DNA of 64,000 nt from Aeromonas sp. RU39B (GTDB taxonomy: Bacteria > Pseudomonadota > Gammaproteobacteria > Enterobacterales > Aeromonadaceae). The stretch is taken from assembly GCF_900156095.1 (NCBI RefSeq), contig NZ_FTMJ01000005.1, forward strand, positions 124,001 through 188,000. Direction: 5' to 3'. A program made the position numbers and the translations under genes. Position 1 is the stretch's first letter, and each line of letters opens with the position of its first letter. A model generated the notes under the pieces. It saw only the letters and a list, made by a program, of their open reading frames with translations, was not told where the DNA came from and did no database searches. Below are positions 1 to 8,712 of this stretch, one piece after another.

Positions 1-805
1 GCGCATTGCCCTGCTCGAAGAGACGCTCGGCACCCGGCTGTTGCTGCGCTCGGCCCGACAAGTCAGCCTGACCCGAGAAGGGGAGATCACCTTGCGCTGG
101 GCGCAGTCGCTGTTATCGGACATGGCGCAGCTGCAAGGGGAACTTAACCGTGAGCAGCAGGTGCCGGCCGGACGGCTGCGCATCACCACCAGCACCGGAT
201 TTGGCACGCGCTGCGTGGCGCCGGTGCTGTCACATTTGGTCAGCCGCTATCCCTTGCTCGACATTGAACTTGAGCTGCTGGATCGACCGGTGGATCTGGT
301 GTCGGAAGGATTCGATCTGGAATTACTGGTCGGCGGTGAGCCGGCGCCGGATCTGATCGCCCGCCGCCTGGCCAGCAATCGACGCATCTTGTGCGCCGCG
401 CCCTCCTATCTGGCCCGTGCGGGAACGCCGACCCGGCTCGATGAGCTGCGCCAGCATCGCTGCATCGGTATTCGCGAGCGGGATCAGAGTGACGGGCATT
501 GGCATCTGGCCAGTGGTCGTGAGGTCTATCGCCTGCAACCAAGGGCATGGATGAGTACCAATAACGGCGACGTCGCCCGCCAATGGTGTCTGGATGGGCA
601 CGGCATCATGCTGCGATCCCTTTGGAATGTGCAGCGCGAGCTGGCCAGCGGCGCACTGCGCCAGGTGTTACCTGAATTTAGCCAACCGGCGGATATCTAT
701 GCGGTCTATACCCGCCGGCTGGATACCTCGGCGCGGCTGCGAGCCTGCGTCGATCTGCTGGCGGCCGAGTTACCGGCCTTGTGCTCCTGGCCCGTTTTAC
801 CCTGA
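1..805 (+). CDS. LysR-family transcriptional regulator, 5' truncated by window edge
   Basis: The reading frame is open from the first bases of the window (codons from position 2), so only the C-terminal 267 residues are visible. It begins inside the winged helix: the pattern ALLEETLGTRLLLRSAR followed by SLTREG is the usual end of the LysR DNA-binding domain. The rest is the effector-binding domain (LysR_substrate), starting around GRLRITTSTGFG. LysR proteins are cytoplasmic tetramers that bind DNA upstream of, usually, a divergent target gene; that target lies outside the window. An internal TTG at position 41 is not a real start because the family signature runs through it. It converges on the patatin gene with no gap. 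Confidence 0.9.
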   Translation, partial: RIALLEETLGTRLLLRSARQVSLTREGEITLRWAQSLLSDMAQLQGELNREQQVPAGRLRITTSTGFGTRCVAPVLSHLVSRYPLLDIELELLDRPVDLVSEGFDLELLVGGEPAPDLIARRLASNRRILCAAPSYLARAGTPTRLDELRQHRCIGIRERDQSDGHWHLASGREVYRLQPRAWMSTNNGDVARQWCLDGHGIMLRSLWNVQRELASGALRQVLPEFSQPADIYAVYTRRLDTSARLRACVDLLAAELPALCSWPVLP

Positions 806-1678
806 TCAGGCTGGTGCCAAGTGGACGGGATGGGCGCTGTATAACGGCGTGTCGCCCAGCAGCGCCTGCCGCCCACGCCAGTAGCCTTGCAGATAGCCGG
901 TCTCGAGCCGATGGCGGTCCCGGGTAAAGCGCGCGACGGCAAAGTCAGCCGGCGGTGCAATCAGCTCGATGTGGCAATCCGCTGGCGGGTGGGCAATAAA
1001 ATCGAGTGCCTGGTTATAGCACTGCTCGCGGCGCAGCAGGGCGCAAGCGAGCGCGGGCTCGGTGGTGAGCATCTGTTTGAGCAACCAGGAAAAGCGCGGC
1101 GCCTTGAGGCGATATCCCCACGGCTCGGAGAGGATCACCGTCAGATGGCGCGCACCACGGCGGTAGGCTTCTATCACTGGAATCGAGTCGCTGATCCCTC
1201 CATCGGCCAGGATCTCGTCATTAATGACCGGCGTGGTGTGCTGGACCAGTGGCATGGCGCTGGTGGCCTGCATGGCCAGTAACAGGTTGTCGGGCGTGAC
1301 AGTGATATAGCGTGGCTCGCCGCTGGCCACCTCGGTGGCGACGACGCAAAACTCGCCCGAGAAGCGATCAAACACGTCCCAATCGAGCGGATAGCGCTCG
1401 AAGCTCGCCTGCCACAGCCAGCCTACGTCCACCAGATCGCCACCACGTACAAAGCGCAGTGGATCAAAGAAGCGGCCGCTGCTCGCAAGCTCAGTAATGA
1501 TGTGATAACTGCGCCGGCGCTGCTGGCTAAGGTAACCGAGCAGGTTGGCGGCGCCCGCCGAGACGCCGATAACCAGATCAAACGGGTTATGGCGGCTCTC
1601 AAGAAAGGCATCGAGCACACCGGAGGCAAAGATGCCGCGCATGGCGCCTCCCTCCACAATCAGTGCGGTTTGATTCAT
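806..1678 (-). CDS. Patatin-like phospholipase (YjjU type)
   Basis: A 290-residue patatin-family lipid acyl hydrolase with a Ser-Asp dyad. The oxyanion-hole motif EGGAMRG lies at residues 9-15, the nucleophile elbow GVSAG at 38-42 (Ser40) and the DGG motif at 159-161 (Asp159). No signal peptide is seen, so it should be cytoplasmic. The frame is open further upstream into cfa, but this ATG has a good GGGAGA ribosome-binding site and begins just before the first family motif. It follows cfa after about 20 bp in the same orientation, so the two are probably cotranscribed; joint action in membrane lipid turnover is inference from that pairing. The true lipid substrate is unknown. Confidence 0.88.
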   Translation of the reverse strand: MNQTALIVEGGAMRGIFASGVLDAFLESRHNPFDLVIGVSAGAANLLGYLSQQRRRSYHIITELASSGRFFDPLRFVRGGDLVDVGWLWQASFERYPLDWDVFDRFSGEFCVVATEVASGEPRYITVTPDNLLLAMQATSAMPLVQHTTPVINDEILADGGISDSIPVIEAYRRGARHLTVILSEPWGYRLKAPRFSWLLKQMLTTEPALACALLRREQCYNQALDFIAHPPADCHIELIAPPADFAVARFTRDRHRLETGYLQGYWRGRQALLGDTPLYSAHPVHLAPA

Positions 1679-1698
1679 CGTTTTTCTCCCATCCACGA

Positions 1699-2850
1699 TC
1701 AACGGGGAACCCGGATGCCACCCGCCACACCACGCGGGCTGAGCAACAGCTGCCATAACTGGATGTCGCGGGCGCGAAATGCGCCAGCGCAGCAGGCAAG
1801 GTAGTAGCTGAACATCCGATAGAAACGAGGCGGGTAGTGATCGTTAAGTCGTGGCCAGCTCTGTTGGAAGCGCGCCAGCCAAGCCATCAGGGTGCGGTCG
1901 TAATCGGCGCCGAAGTTGTGCCAGTCTTCCAGCACAAACTCGCCTTCGATAGCGCGAGTGATTTGGGCTGCCGAGGGGAGGCAACCATTGGGAAATATAT
2001 AGCGGTTGATCCAGGGATCGACCTTGAGATCGGAGCGGTTTGAGCCGATGGAGTGCAGCAGGAACAAGCCATCACCGCGCAAGCAGCGTGCAACCATCGC
2101 AAAATAGTGCGGATAGTTCTTTGGCCCCACGTGCTCAAACATGCCGACCGAGACAATGGCATCAAAGGGCTCATTAAGGTCGCGGTAATCTTGTAGCCGG
2201 ATCTCCACTGGCAGATCGCGACAGCGTGCTTGGGCCATCTGCTGCTGTTCGCGTGAGATGGTTATACCGACCACCGAAACGCCGTAGTGGCGGGCGGCAT
2301 ATTCGGCAAGGCCGCCCCAGCCGCAGCCGATATCGAGCAAACGCTGACCTGATCGCAGTTGTAGCTTTTCACAGATCAGTCGCAGCTTGTCCTGCTGCGC
2401 TTGCTCAAGCGTGGTGGCCTTGGCCCAATAGCCGCAGGAGTATTGCATGTGGCTATCGAGCATCAGGCTGAAGAGATCATTGCCAAGATCGTAGTGAACT
2501 TCACCCACTTGCCAGGCGCGGCGTCGGCTCTGGGGATTGAAGAGGCGCACGGCCAGCACAGAGAGCAGATCGCCGACGCGAGCTGGCAACTGGCGATCGA
2601 GTCCGGCACGTAACACTCGCTCAAAGAGTTGGTCGAGGCGTGCACAGTCCCACCAACCCTCCATATAACTTTCCCCCAAGCCAAGCGACCCTTGCTGCAA
2701 CACACGTTTGCAAAACAGCGGGTTTCTCACCTGGATATCCATGCAATGGGCGCCATTAAGGCGAATACCCGCGGGCTCCAGCAAGTTATCGACCAACTGG
2801 AACCAGCGGTCACGATGCATTTCGAGGTAATTTTCAGCAGTCACACTCAT
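1699..2850 (-). CDS. cfa: Cyclopropane-fatty-acyl-phospholipid synthase
   Basis: 383 residues, almost exactly the length of E. coli Cfa. The enzyme transfers a methylene group from S-adenosylmethionine to cis double bonds of membrane phospholipid acyl chains, typically on entry to stationary phase or under acid stress. The SAM-binding motif LLDIGCGWGG is at residues 171-180, the family motif YSCGYW at 137-142, and a conserved Cys-containing stretch (YYLACCAGAFR) is near the C-terminus. The start ATG has a perfect AGGAGG site. The patatin-like gene lies immediately downstream. The roughly 290 bp to the divergent binding-protein gene should hold both promoters. Confidence 0.95.
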   Translation of the reverse strand: MSVTAENYLEMHRDRWFQLVDNLLEPAGIRLNGAHCMDIQVRNPLFCKRVLQQGSLGLGESYMEGWWDCARLDQLFERVLRAGLDRQLPARVGDLLSVLAVRLFNPQSRRRAWQVGEVHYDLGNDLFSLMLDSHMQYSCGYWAKATTLEQAQQDKLRLICEKLQLRSGQRLLDIGCGWGGLAEYAARHYGVSVVGITISREQQQMAQARCRDLPVEIRLQDYRDLNEPFDAIVSVGMFEHVGPKNYPHYFAMVARCLRGDGLFLLHSIGSNRSDLKVDPWINRYIFPNGCLPSAAQITRAIEGEFVLEDWHNFGADYDRTLMAWLARFQQSWPRLNDHYPPRFYRMFSYYLACCAGAFRARDIQLWQLLLSPRGVAGGIRVPR

Positions 2851-3144
2851 CCTCCTGATGCGTTGTTACCCTCGACTCGTCGCGTGGGAGGAAAGACCAG
2901 AGAGGCGCGGCGAGCGATGCAGGGAGACGACGAAAAGCGGGTCATGGCGCGAACGGGATGACCCTGACCGTTTTGATAATGCGACCTGGATCACGCTCTG
3001 ACCAATCCCCCATATGGTGAAGGCACTGACTGAATAATCAGAAAAAATTCATCAAGTCTGCCGTGTGCTGTCACCCGGCGTTGTCGGTCTAGCATGGTGT
3101 CTTTCGGCGCTGGCTATACTCCTCCAAGGATGGAGGAGAGTGCG

Positions 3145-5166
3145 ATGAGACGAGTCTGGGGCGTACTACTGCTTGGAGGGTTGCTCGGCTGTGGGATAGC
3201 CGGTGCAGCTGACGTTGCGCGCCTGGTTAGCAGTTCGCGCGAGCCCTATATTGGCCCTCATTTACCCGATCAGGGCTATGTATTTGAGGTCGCAAAATCA
3301 GCCTTTGCCCGGGTGGGGTATGACGTGGACTTGCAGTTCTATCCGCTGGCCCGGGCCCGCCTTCTGGTGCAAAACAGCCGGGTTGATGCCATCGCGCCGG
3401 TTTATCTTAACGAGGCGGAAGGGGTGGTTTACTCAGATCCCTTTCCGGGTGATGTGATTGGCTTGCTGGCTCTGGCCGACGAGCACGCTGGCGATGCCAG
3501 TGGTGCCATGCCGGAGTGGGCCCGATTGTGGCGCGAGCTATCCGGCAGCCGGATTGGGGTGGTGCGTGGTGGTTACGTGTTGCCGGGGATGGCGGAGAGC
3601 GGAGATATTGTGGTCAGCCCGGCAAATCACGATCTGCAAAATCTCGACAAGCTCTACTATCAACGCCTTGAGTATGTGCAGATTGATCAATACACCGCAG
3701 CCGATTTGATGGCCGAGCAACGTCCCGAATACATTGGCAAGCTGGTGTTTCGCCATCCCTTGTTGGCGCGGCATTCGTTTCATCTGGCGTTTTCACTGCA
3801 AGGGGAGCGCACGGCCACCCTGCTACGGGCGTTTAACAAGGGGCTGGCGATGCTACAGGCCGATGGCACTCTGACCGAGATCCGTGCCCGTTTTGGTCTG
3901 TTACCGCGCCACACCGAGCAGGGCAGCAAGCACCATCTGGTTATCGCCAGCGTGAATAATCCCGAGATGCTGATGCTCAGAAGCCTCTCGGCGGAGTTTG
4001 AACGCCAGCATCCGGATATCGAGCTGGAGTGGCGGGTGTTTGATGAAAGCACGTTGCGCCGGCGCGTGCTGGCTGAACTGGCACTCGGCGAAGGGCGCTT
4101 CGATGTGGTGACCATTGGTAACTACGAAACGCCGATCTGGGCCTCACGCGGCTGGTTGCTCCCCTTTGATAGCCTGCCGGCCGACTATGAGCCGGGCGAT
4201 CTCTTCCCCGCGATTGTGCAAAGCTTGTCGCTGGAAAAACACCTCTATGCACTGCCGTTTTATTCCGAAGGCATTGCGACTTACTACCGGCGTGATCTCT
4301 TCACCAACGCCGGGCTGGTGATGCCACCTAAACCGGATTTTGCCGATCTGCGCCGCCTGGCCGAGTAGTTGCACCATCCCGAGCAGCAGCAATATGGCAT
4401 CTGCCTGCGTGGCCAGCCGGGGTGGGGCATCAACATGGCGCTGATCACCTCCTGGGTGCATGCCCACGGTGGTCGCTGGTTTGATGACAAGTGGCATCCC
4501 ACCCTTAAAACGGCCCCCTGGCGCACGGTGCTGCGTACTTATATCGAGCTGTTGGGGCAGTTTGGTCCGCCCGAGCCGCAGACGCTGGGCTATGTGGAAA
4601 ATCTCAAGCTGTTTGCCGACGGCCACTGCGCCATCTGGGTGGATGCCACGGTGGCCGCTGGCACCCTGTATGACAAGAGTGTCTCGCAGGTGAGCAGCCG
4701 TACCGGCATGGTTGCCGCCCCGCGAGCCACGCTTCCCTCCAGCTGGAACTGGTCATGGGCCATGGCCGTGCCCGCTTATACGCGGCACGGCGAGGCGGCG
4801 CAACGCTTTATCCGCTGGGCGACATCCCGTGCTTACGTACGTGAAGTGGTTAAGCAGCAAGGTTGGGCAGCCGTGCCGCCGGGTATTCGCCGCTCAGTCT
4901 ATGCCGATCCTGCCTATCACGCCCAAGCGCCCTTTGCCGAGGTGGTTGAAGATGCGCTGGAGCAGGCTAACGTTGGGCGGCCCGTTGGATTGCCCTATTC
5001 CGGTGTTCAGTTTGTCGGGATCCCCGAATATGCCGCTTTCGGCAACGGGGTTGGCTATCTGGTCGCCGACGTGCTGATGGGACGGTTGACGGTGGATCAA
5101 GCGCTTGAGCTTGCACAGCAGCGGGTTGAAGGGCAGATGGTCAACAGCGGTCATCTTCGCCAATAA
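3145..5166 (+). pseudogene. Tandem solute-binding protein (SBP_bac_3 + SBP_bac_1) interrupted by an in-frame amber codon
   Basis: One continuous reading frame of 674 codons is broken only by TAG at 4366-4368 (codon 408). Residues 1-21 look like a Sec signal peptide (basic start, hydrophobic run, AGA before AD); LLGC could also be read as a weak lipobox. Residues about 22-265 resemble a family-3 amino-acid-type periplasmic binding domain; residues about 272-672 resemble a family-1 sugar-type binding domain (HLVIASVNNPEM to the end). Homology-like sequence continues across the stop without a frame change (RRLAE, stop, LHHPEQQQYG), and one C-to-T change of CAG would create it. The start has a GGAGGAG site; an ATG at 3130 is an alternative. 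No ABC permease or ATPase is next to it. Either a nonsense mutant, a sequencing error or rare readthrough. Confidence 0.75.
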
Positions 5167-5202
5167 ACAGGTTTTCGCATCTTGGTTGCATTAAAAAACA
5201 TG

Positions 5203-5226
5203 ATCACTTATAAACACGTAAGTGAT
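5203..5226. promoter_or_regulatory. Palindromic operator upstream of the DeoR gene
   Basis: ATCACTTA and TAAGTGAT form a perfect 8-bp inverted repeat separated by 8 bp, ending 14 bp before the DeoR start codon. Position and symmetry fit an autoregulatory operator for the adjacent DeoR-type protein; binding is inferred. Confidence 0.55.
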
Positions 5227-5239
5227 TGTGAGGTAAATA

Positions 5240-5989
5240 ATGACCCAGGAAGAGCGACTTGTAGAGCTTTCCGAGTGGATTGCCAAAGAGGGCAAGGTCA
5301 CTCAGGAGCTGATCTGCCAGCGTTATGGCATCTCTTATGATTCGGCGCGCCGCGATCTGGTCAAGCTGGCCCAGCTGCCCGGCATCACGCGCATTCGCGG
5401 TGGGGCCATGCGCCAGCGCGAGCATCAACCGGGCATTCCCTACCGCGAGCGCAGCGTGGACGCCGTCAAGGCCCGCTTGGCTAAGCGGGCTGCGTCCATG
5501 ATTCAGCCTTCCGATGTGGTGCTGCTCGATACCGGTACGACCCTGGAGGCTCTGGCCAAGGCCCTGATAGTTCCGGCCACGGTGGTGACCAACTCCGTCG
5601 ATATTCTCTATGCCTTAAGTGGCCACAGCGATCTTCGCCGCATCATGCTCGGTGGCGAGTTTGATCCCTTCAATCGTGCTATCTACAGCCGTGAGGCATT
5701 GCAGCAGCTGGCAGGCTATCAGGCCGACAAGGCCTTTATCGGGGTGCCGGGTTTAAGTGCGCAGGGGCTCTCGTGCGAAAAAGAGCTCGAAGCGGGCGTC
5801 AAACTGGCGATGGCGCGACAAGCGGCCTATCGCATCTGTGTTTGTGAGCGGAGCAAGTTTAATCAGCGTTTTGTCTATCAGAGCTGTGGTTGGCAGGATA
5901 TCGACTGCCTGATCACCGACGCCGCGCCGCCGGCCAATATTCTGGCGCTGTTAGAGCAGCATGACATTGATTTACAGGTGGTTGCCTAA
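5240..5989 (+). CDS. DeoR-family transcriptional regulator
   Basis: 249 residues with the standard DeoR layout: an N-terminal winged helix at about residues 1-57 (signature VTQELICQRYGISYDSARRDL) and a sugar-phosphate-isomerase-like sensor domain from about 75 (LLDTGTTLEAL, TNSVDILYAL, IMLGGEF). Members usually repress sugar catabolism genes and are released by a phosphorylated sugar. GAGG precedes the ATG. A perfect palindrome just upstream suggests autoregulation. It is followed after 25 bp by an oxidoreductase and an overlapping lactonase, the likely regulated operon. The inducing sugar cannot be read from the sequence. Confidence 0.92.
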   Translation: MTQEERLVELSEWIAKEGKVTQELICQRYGISYDSARRDLVKLAQLPGITRIRGGAMRQREHQPGIPYRERSVDAVKARLAKRAASMIQPSDVVLLDTGTTLEALAKALIVPATVVTNSVDILYALSGHSDLRRIMLGGEFDPFNRAIYSREALQQLAGYQADKAFIGVPGLSAQGLSCEKELEAGVKLAMARQAAYRICVCERSKFNQRFVYQSCGWQDIDCLITDAAPPANILALLEQHDIDLQVVA

Positions 5990-6014
5990 CCGTATGAACA
6001 TGAAGGAGTACAAG

Positions 6015-7013
6015 ATGAAAATGGCACTGGTGGGTGCAGGCAAGATTGTGCTGTCGGCACTCGATGCCCTGCGCCGTCTTGATGGAATAGATTTGGCTGC
6101 ACTTTGCGTACGTGAACCCAGCCGCGCCAAGGGCGAGCAGTTGGCCACGCAATATGGCATCGAGCGGGTGTATACCGACTATGCCGCCTTGCTGGCTGAC
6201 AGTGAGGTAGAGGTGGTCTATCTGGGGGTGCCCAATCACCTGCATTTTGACTATGCCAAGGCGGCGCTGCGTGCTGGCAAGCACGTGATTTGCGAAAAAC
6301 CGCTTACTTCCAACCTGACCGAGGCACGGGCGTTGGCCGCGCTGGCACGCCAGCAGCGCTGCATGCTGTTTGAGGCGATCACCTCTATCCACACCCCGGT
6401 GTTTGCCTGGTTGAAGGCGCATCAGCCCAAGTTGGGCCAGCAGACACTGATGCTTAGTAACTACTCCCAATATTCAAGCCGTTTTGATGATTATCAGGCT
6501 GGCAAGGTGCATGCGGCGTTTGATCCGGCCAGCTCTGGCGGCGCGCTTTATGACATCAATCTCTATAACGTCTATCTGACCTGTGCATTGCTTGGCCGAC
6601 CCGATAGCGTCAGCTACCAGTGCAACAAGGGGTTTAACGGCATCGATACCTCGGGTGTGCTGACTCTGGGTTATCCCGGGCAGGTGGCGGTGTGTTCAGG
6701 CGCCAAGGATTCCGCGAGTCCCGGCAAGACCACGCTGCAAGGCACCAAGGGGTGGCTTTGCATCGACGACACGCCCAATGTGTGTGGTAAAGCGCACGGC
6801 GTGCTGGCCGGACAGTCAGTGCAGTGCGATGTGCCGCCAGAGACCAACCACATGGTGTATGAGTTCGCCGCGTTTCGAGACTGTCTGGCCGAGCAAAACT
6901 GGTCACAGGCTGATGCCTGGCTGGATCTCGCACTGCTGGTGGCAGAGGTGCTTGAGCAAGGGCGCCGCGTCGCCGGGATTGTCTTTCCTGCAGATAACAA
7001 CACGCACCCATGA
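6015..7013 (+). CDS. Gfo/Idh/MocA-family NAD(P)-dependent oxidoreductase
   Basis: 332 residues. The N-terminal Rossmann domain begins MKMALVGAGKI (dinucleotide-binding GxGxI-type turn), followed by YLGVPNHLHFDYAKAAL and the conserved CEKPLT motif whose Lys usually takes part in catalysis; the C-terminal part is the Gfo/Idh/MocA substrate domain. Such enzymes oxidise sugars, inositols or related polyols. Three in-frame ATGs precede this one, but AAGGAG lies 7 nt before this start and the protein then begins directly at the Rossmann strand. It sits between a DeoR regulator and a lactonase, which suggests oxidation of a cyclic sugar to a lactone; the substrate is unknown. Confidence 0.88.
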   Translation: MKMALVGAGKIVLSALDALRRLDGIDLAALCVREPSRAKGEQLATQYGIERVYTDYAALLADSEVEVVYLGVPNHLHFDYAKAALRAGKHVICEKPLTSNLTEARALAALARQQRCMLFEAITSIHTPVFAWLKAHQPKLGQQTLMLSNYSQYSSRFDDYQAGKVHAAFDPASSGGALYDINLYNVYLTCALLGRPDSVSYQCNKGFNGIDTSGVLTLGYPGQVAVCSGAKDSASPGKTTLQGTKGWLCIDDTPNVCGKAHGVLAGQSVQCDVPPETNHMVYEFAAFRDCLAEQNWSQADAWLDLALLVAEVLEQGRRVAGIVFPADNNTHP

Positions 7014-8014
7014 TGGCGATAACCGATGAGGTGTGGGTGACCTGCTACGGCGATGGGCAGGGTCAGGGGCGGGGAGTGGCCCGTGTGCAGGTGGGGCCAG
7101 AGAGCCTGACTTTGCTCCAGTGGTTGCCTTTGCAGGCCAAGCCGGGTGCCATGCTGGCGATCGAGGATGTGCGTTGGTTGGCGCTGCTGGATGAGGTGAG
7201 CGGGCAAGCGCTGATCGAGGTGTACACGCAGCGACATGGACAGTGGCAGTCCGTGGAGCGACACCCGGTGCCGGCCTTTTTCTCTGGTTTTGAGCCCGCC
7301 GGGGAAGCGGTGCTGGCCAGCTCGTTTCGCGATGGCGTGGATGCGTTGATCACAGTTGATAGTGGTGGGATGATCACTATCCGCGACCTGCACCAACATG
7401 CTTATCGGGCCAGAAGCCGCGATCCACGCCAGCAATCGCCCCATTCACACCATCTGGTGGCGACCACGGATGGTCGCCATGCACTGTCAGCCGATCTGGG
7501 GACTGATGAGATAGTGATCTACCGTCTCGGCGCCAAGAGACTTGAGCCTCTCGCAATGTTGTCGCTGCCTGACGTCTGCGGCCCACGCCTGTTTGCACAA
7601 AGCGGCGACGGGCGCTTTGTGTATCTGCTCTGTGAGATAAGCAATGCCGTGCAGGTCTATCGCCGGCAGGACGCCTCGCTTAGCTTGCTGCAAACCCTGC
7701 CGCTACGAGGCGCTGGTGAGGATGGTGAATGTAGCGCGGCGGCGTGCCGGTTAAGCTCTGATGAGCGCACCTTGCTCATTACCCTGCGCGGTGAGGATCG
7801 CTGCGTGATGCTGGCGCGCGATGCCCCAAGTGGCTTGCTGCAACATGCCTTTGATTTTTCCTGCGGCCGAACTCCGCGTGATGCCCGCTTTGTCGGGAGC
7901 CGAGTGCTGGTGGCGGCGCAAGGGGAACATGCCCTGCAACTGTGGCAGGTGGGTGATGGGCAGGCTCATTGCCTCTCTACGCTAGCGCTACCTGCGCCGG
8001 TCGGGGTGTATTGA
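7010..8014 (+). CDS. Lactonase family protein (6-phosphogluconolactonase-like beta-propeller)
   Basis: 334 residues resembling the YbhE/Pgl seven-bladed beta-propeller lactonases: short beta-rich repeats throughout and the family pattern SPHSHHLVATTDGRHALSADLGTDEIVIY. The start overlaps the stop of the upstream oxidoreductase (ATGA), indicating translational coupling. Together they would convert a cyclic sugar to a lactone and then open it to the acid. It is less similar to the family consensus in its N-terminal 100 residues, so specificity for 6-phosphogluconolactone should not be assumed. Confidence 0.8.
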   Translation: MMAITDEVWVTCYGDGQGQGRGVARVQVGPESLTLLQWLPLQAKPGAMLAIEDVRWLALLDEVSGQALIEVYTQRHGQWQSVERHPVPAFFSGFEPAGEAVLASSFRDGVDALITVDSGGMITIRDLHQHAYRARSRDPRQQSPHSHHLVATTDGRHALSADLGTDEIVIYRLGAKRLEPLAMLSLPDVCGPRLFAQSGDGRFVYLLCEISNAVQVYRRQDASLSLLQTLPLRGAGEDGECSAAACRLSSDERTLLITLRGEDRCVMLARDAPSGLLQHAFDFSCGRTPRDARFVGSRVLVAAQGEHALQLWQVGDGQAHCLSTLALPAPVGVY

Positions 8015-8059
8015 GCGAGGGTAGGGTAGATAAAGACAGGGCAGTCGATAACAGCGTAA

Positions 8060-8089
8060 AAACAAAAATCCCGCTCGGTGAGCGGGATT
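8060..8089 (-). terminator. Rho-independent terminator of the tRNA-Val operon
   Basis: On the minus strand the inverted repeat AATCCCGCTC / GAGCGGGATT is followed by a T-rich run. It lies about 10 bp past the last tRNA. Confidence 0.85.
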
Positions 8090-8098
8090 CTCAGAATT

Positions 8099-8175
8099 TG
8101 GTGCGCCCTAGTGGACTCGAACCACCGACCCCCACCATGTCAAGGTGATGCTCTAACCAACTGAGCTAAGGGCGC
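8099..8175 (-). tRNA. tRNA-Val(GAC), copy 5 in transcription order
   Basis: 77-nt cloverleaf with encoded CCA. Acceptor stem GCGCCCT/AGGGCGC, anticodon loop TTGACAT (anticodon GAC), T-arm GGTTCGAGTCC. The anticodon stem begins with T, giving a G-U pair. Identical in type to the gene at 8331. Confidence 0.97.
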
Positions 8176-8225
8176 AAGATCTGTTTGGTATTCGGTATTA
8201 CCTGGCTCATCACCGCGTGCTGTCA

Positions 8226-8302
8226 TGGTGCGTCCTAGTGGACTCGAACCACCGACCCCCACCATGTCAAGGTGGTGCTCTAACCAACTGAGCTAAGGAC
8301 GC
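8226..8302 (-). tRNA. tRNA-Val(GAC), copy 4 in transcription order
   Basis: Cloverleaf with encoded CCA and anticodon loop TTGACAT. The acceptor stem is GCGTCCT/AGGACGC and the anticodon stem is fully paired, unlike its neighbours on either side. Same variant as the gene at 8429. Confidence 0.97.
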
Positions 8303-8330
8303 ATAACCGACATCATGTGCAACGCAAAAA

Positions 8331-8407
8331 TGGTGCGCCCTAGTGGACTCGAACCACCGACCCCCACCATGTCAAGGTGATGCTCTAACCAACTGAGCTA
8401 AGGGCGC
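8331..8407 (-). tRNA. tRNA-Val(GAC), copy 3 in transcription order
   Basis: Cloverleaf with encoded CCA, anticodon loop TTGACAT, acceptor stem GCGCCCT/AGGGCGC. The mature sequence appears identical to the gene at 8099, while the flanking spacers differ. Confidence 0.97.
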
Positions 8408-8428
8408 ATTCTTGTTTTGCCAACCGGA

Positions 8429-8505
8429 TGGTGCGTCCTAGTGGACTCGAACCACCGACCCCCACCATGTCAAGGTGGTGCTCTAACCAACTGAGCTAAG
8501 GACGC
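8429..8505 (-). tRNA. tRNA-Val(GAC), copy 2 in transcription order
   Basis: Cloverleaf with encoded CCA, anticodon loop TTGACAT, acceptor stem GCGTCCT/AGGACGC; same variant as the gene at 8226. Confidence 0.97.
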
Positions 8506-8527
8506 ATTTCCGATTGTTTGGCAGTGA

Positions 8528-8604
8528 TGGTGGGTTTAATTGGACTCGAACCAACGACCCCTACCATGTCAAGGTAGTGCTCTAACCAACTGAGCTATAA
8601 ACCC
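8528..8604 (-). tRNA. tRNA-Val(GAC), first gene of the operon, divergent acceptor stem
   Basis: Cloverleaf with encoded CCA and anticodon loop TTGACAT. The acceptor stem GGGTTTA/TAAACCC and the T-stem (GTTGG) differ from the other four copies, so this is a separate sequence family of the same isoacceptor. It is closest to the promoter. Confidence 0.95.
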
Positions 8605-8628
8605 ATCTGTCGTCACCGACGAGGCGGC

Positions 8629-8657
8629 ATACTACCCATGCCCCCCAACCCTGTCAA
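8629..8657 (-). promoter_or_regulatory. Sigma70 promoter of the tRNA-Val operon
   Basis: On the minus strand: TTGACA, a 17-bp spacer, then TAGTAT, followed by a GC-rich discriminator (GCCGCC) of the kind seen at stringently controlled stable-RNA promoters. It precedes the first tRNA by about 25 bp. Confidence 0.8.
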
Positions 8658-8712
8658 CCGGCACTGCCCAGTTCCTTGATCGTTTGCCGAGTTATTGCGC
8701 AGCCTGTTGATT

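Noticed and set aside
4366..4368. Amber codon read as pyrrolysine
   Set aside because: No pyrrolysine machinery is visible, the host type does not use it, and a CAG-to-TAG change explains the stop more simply.
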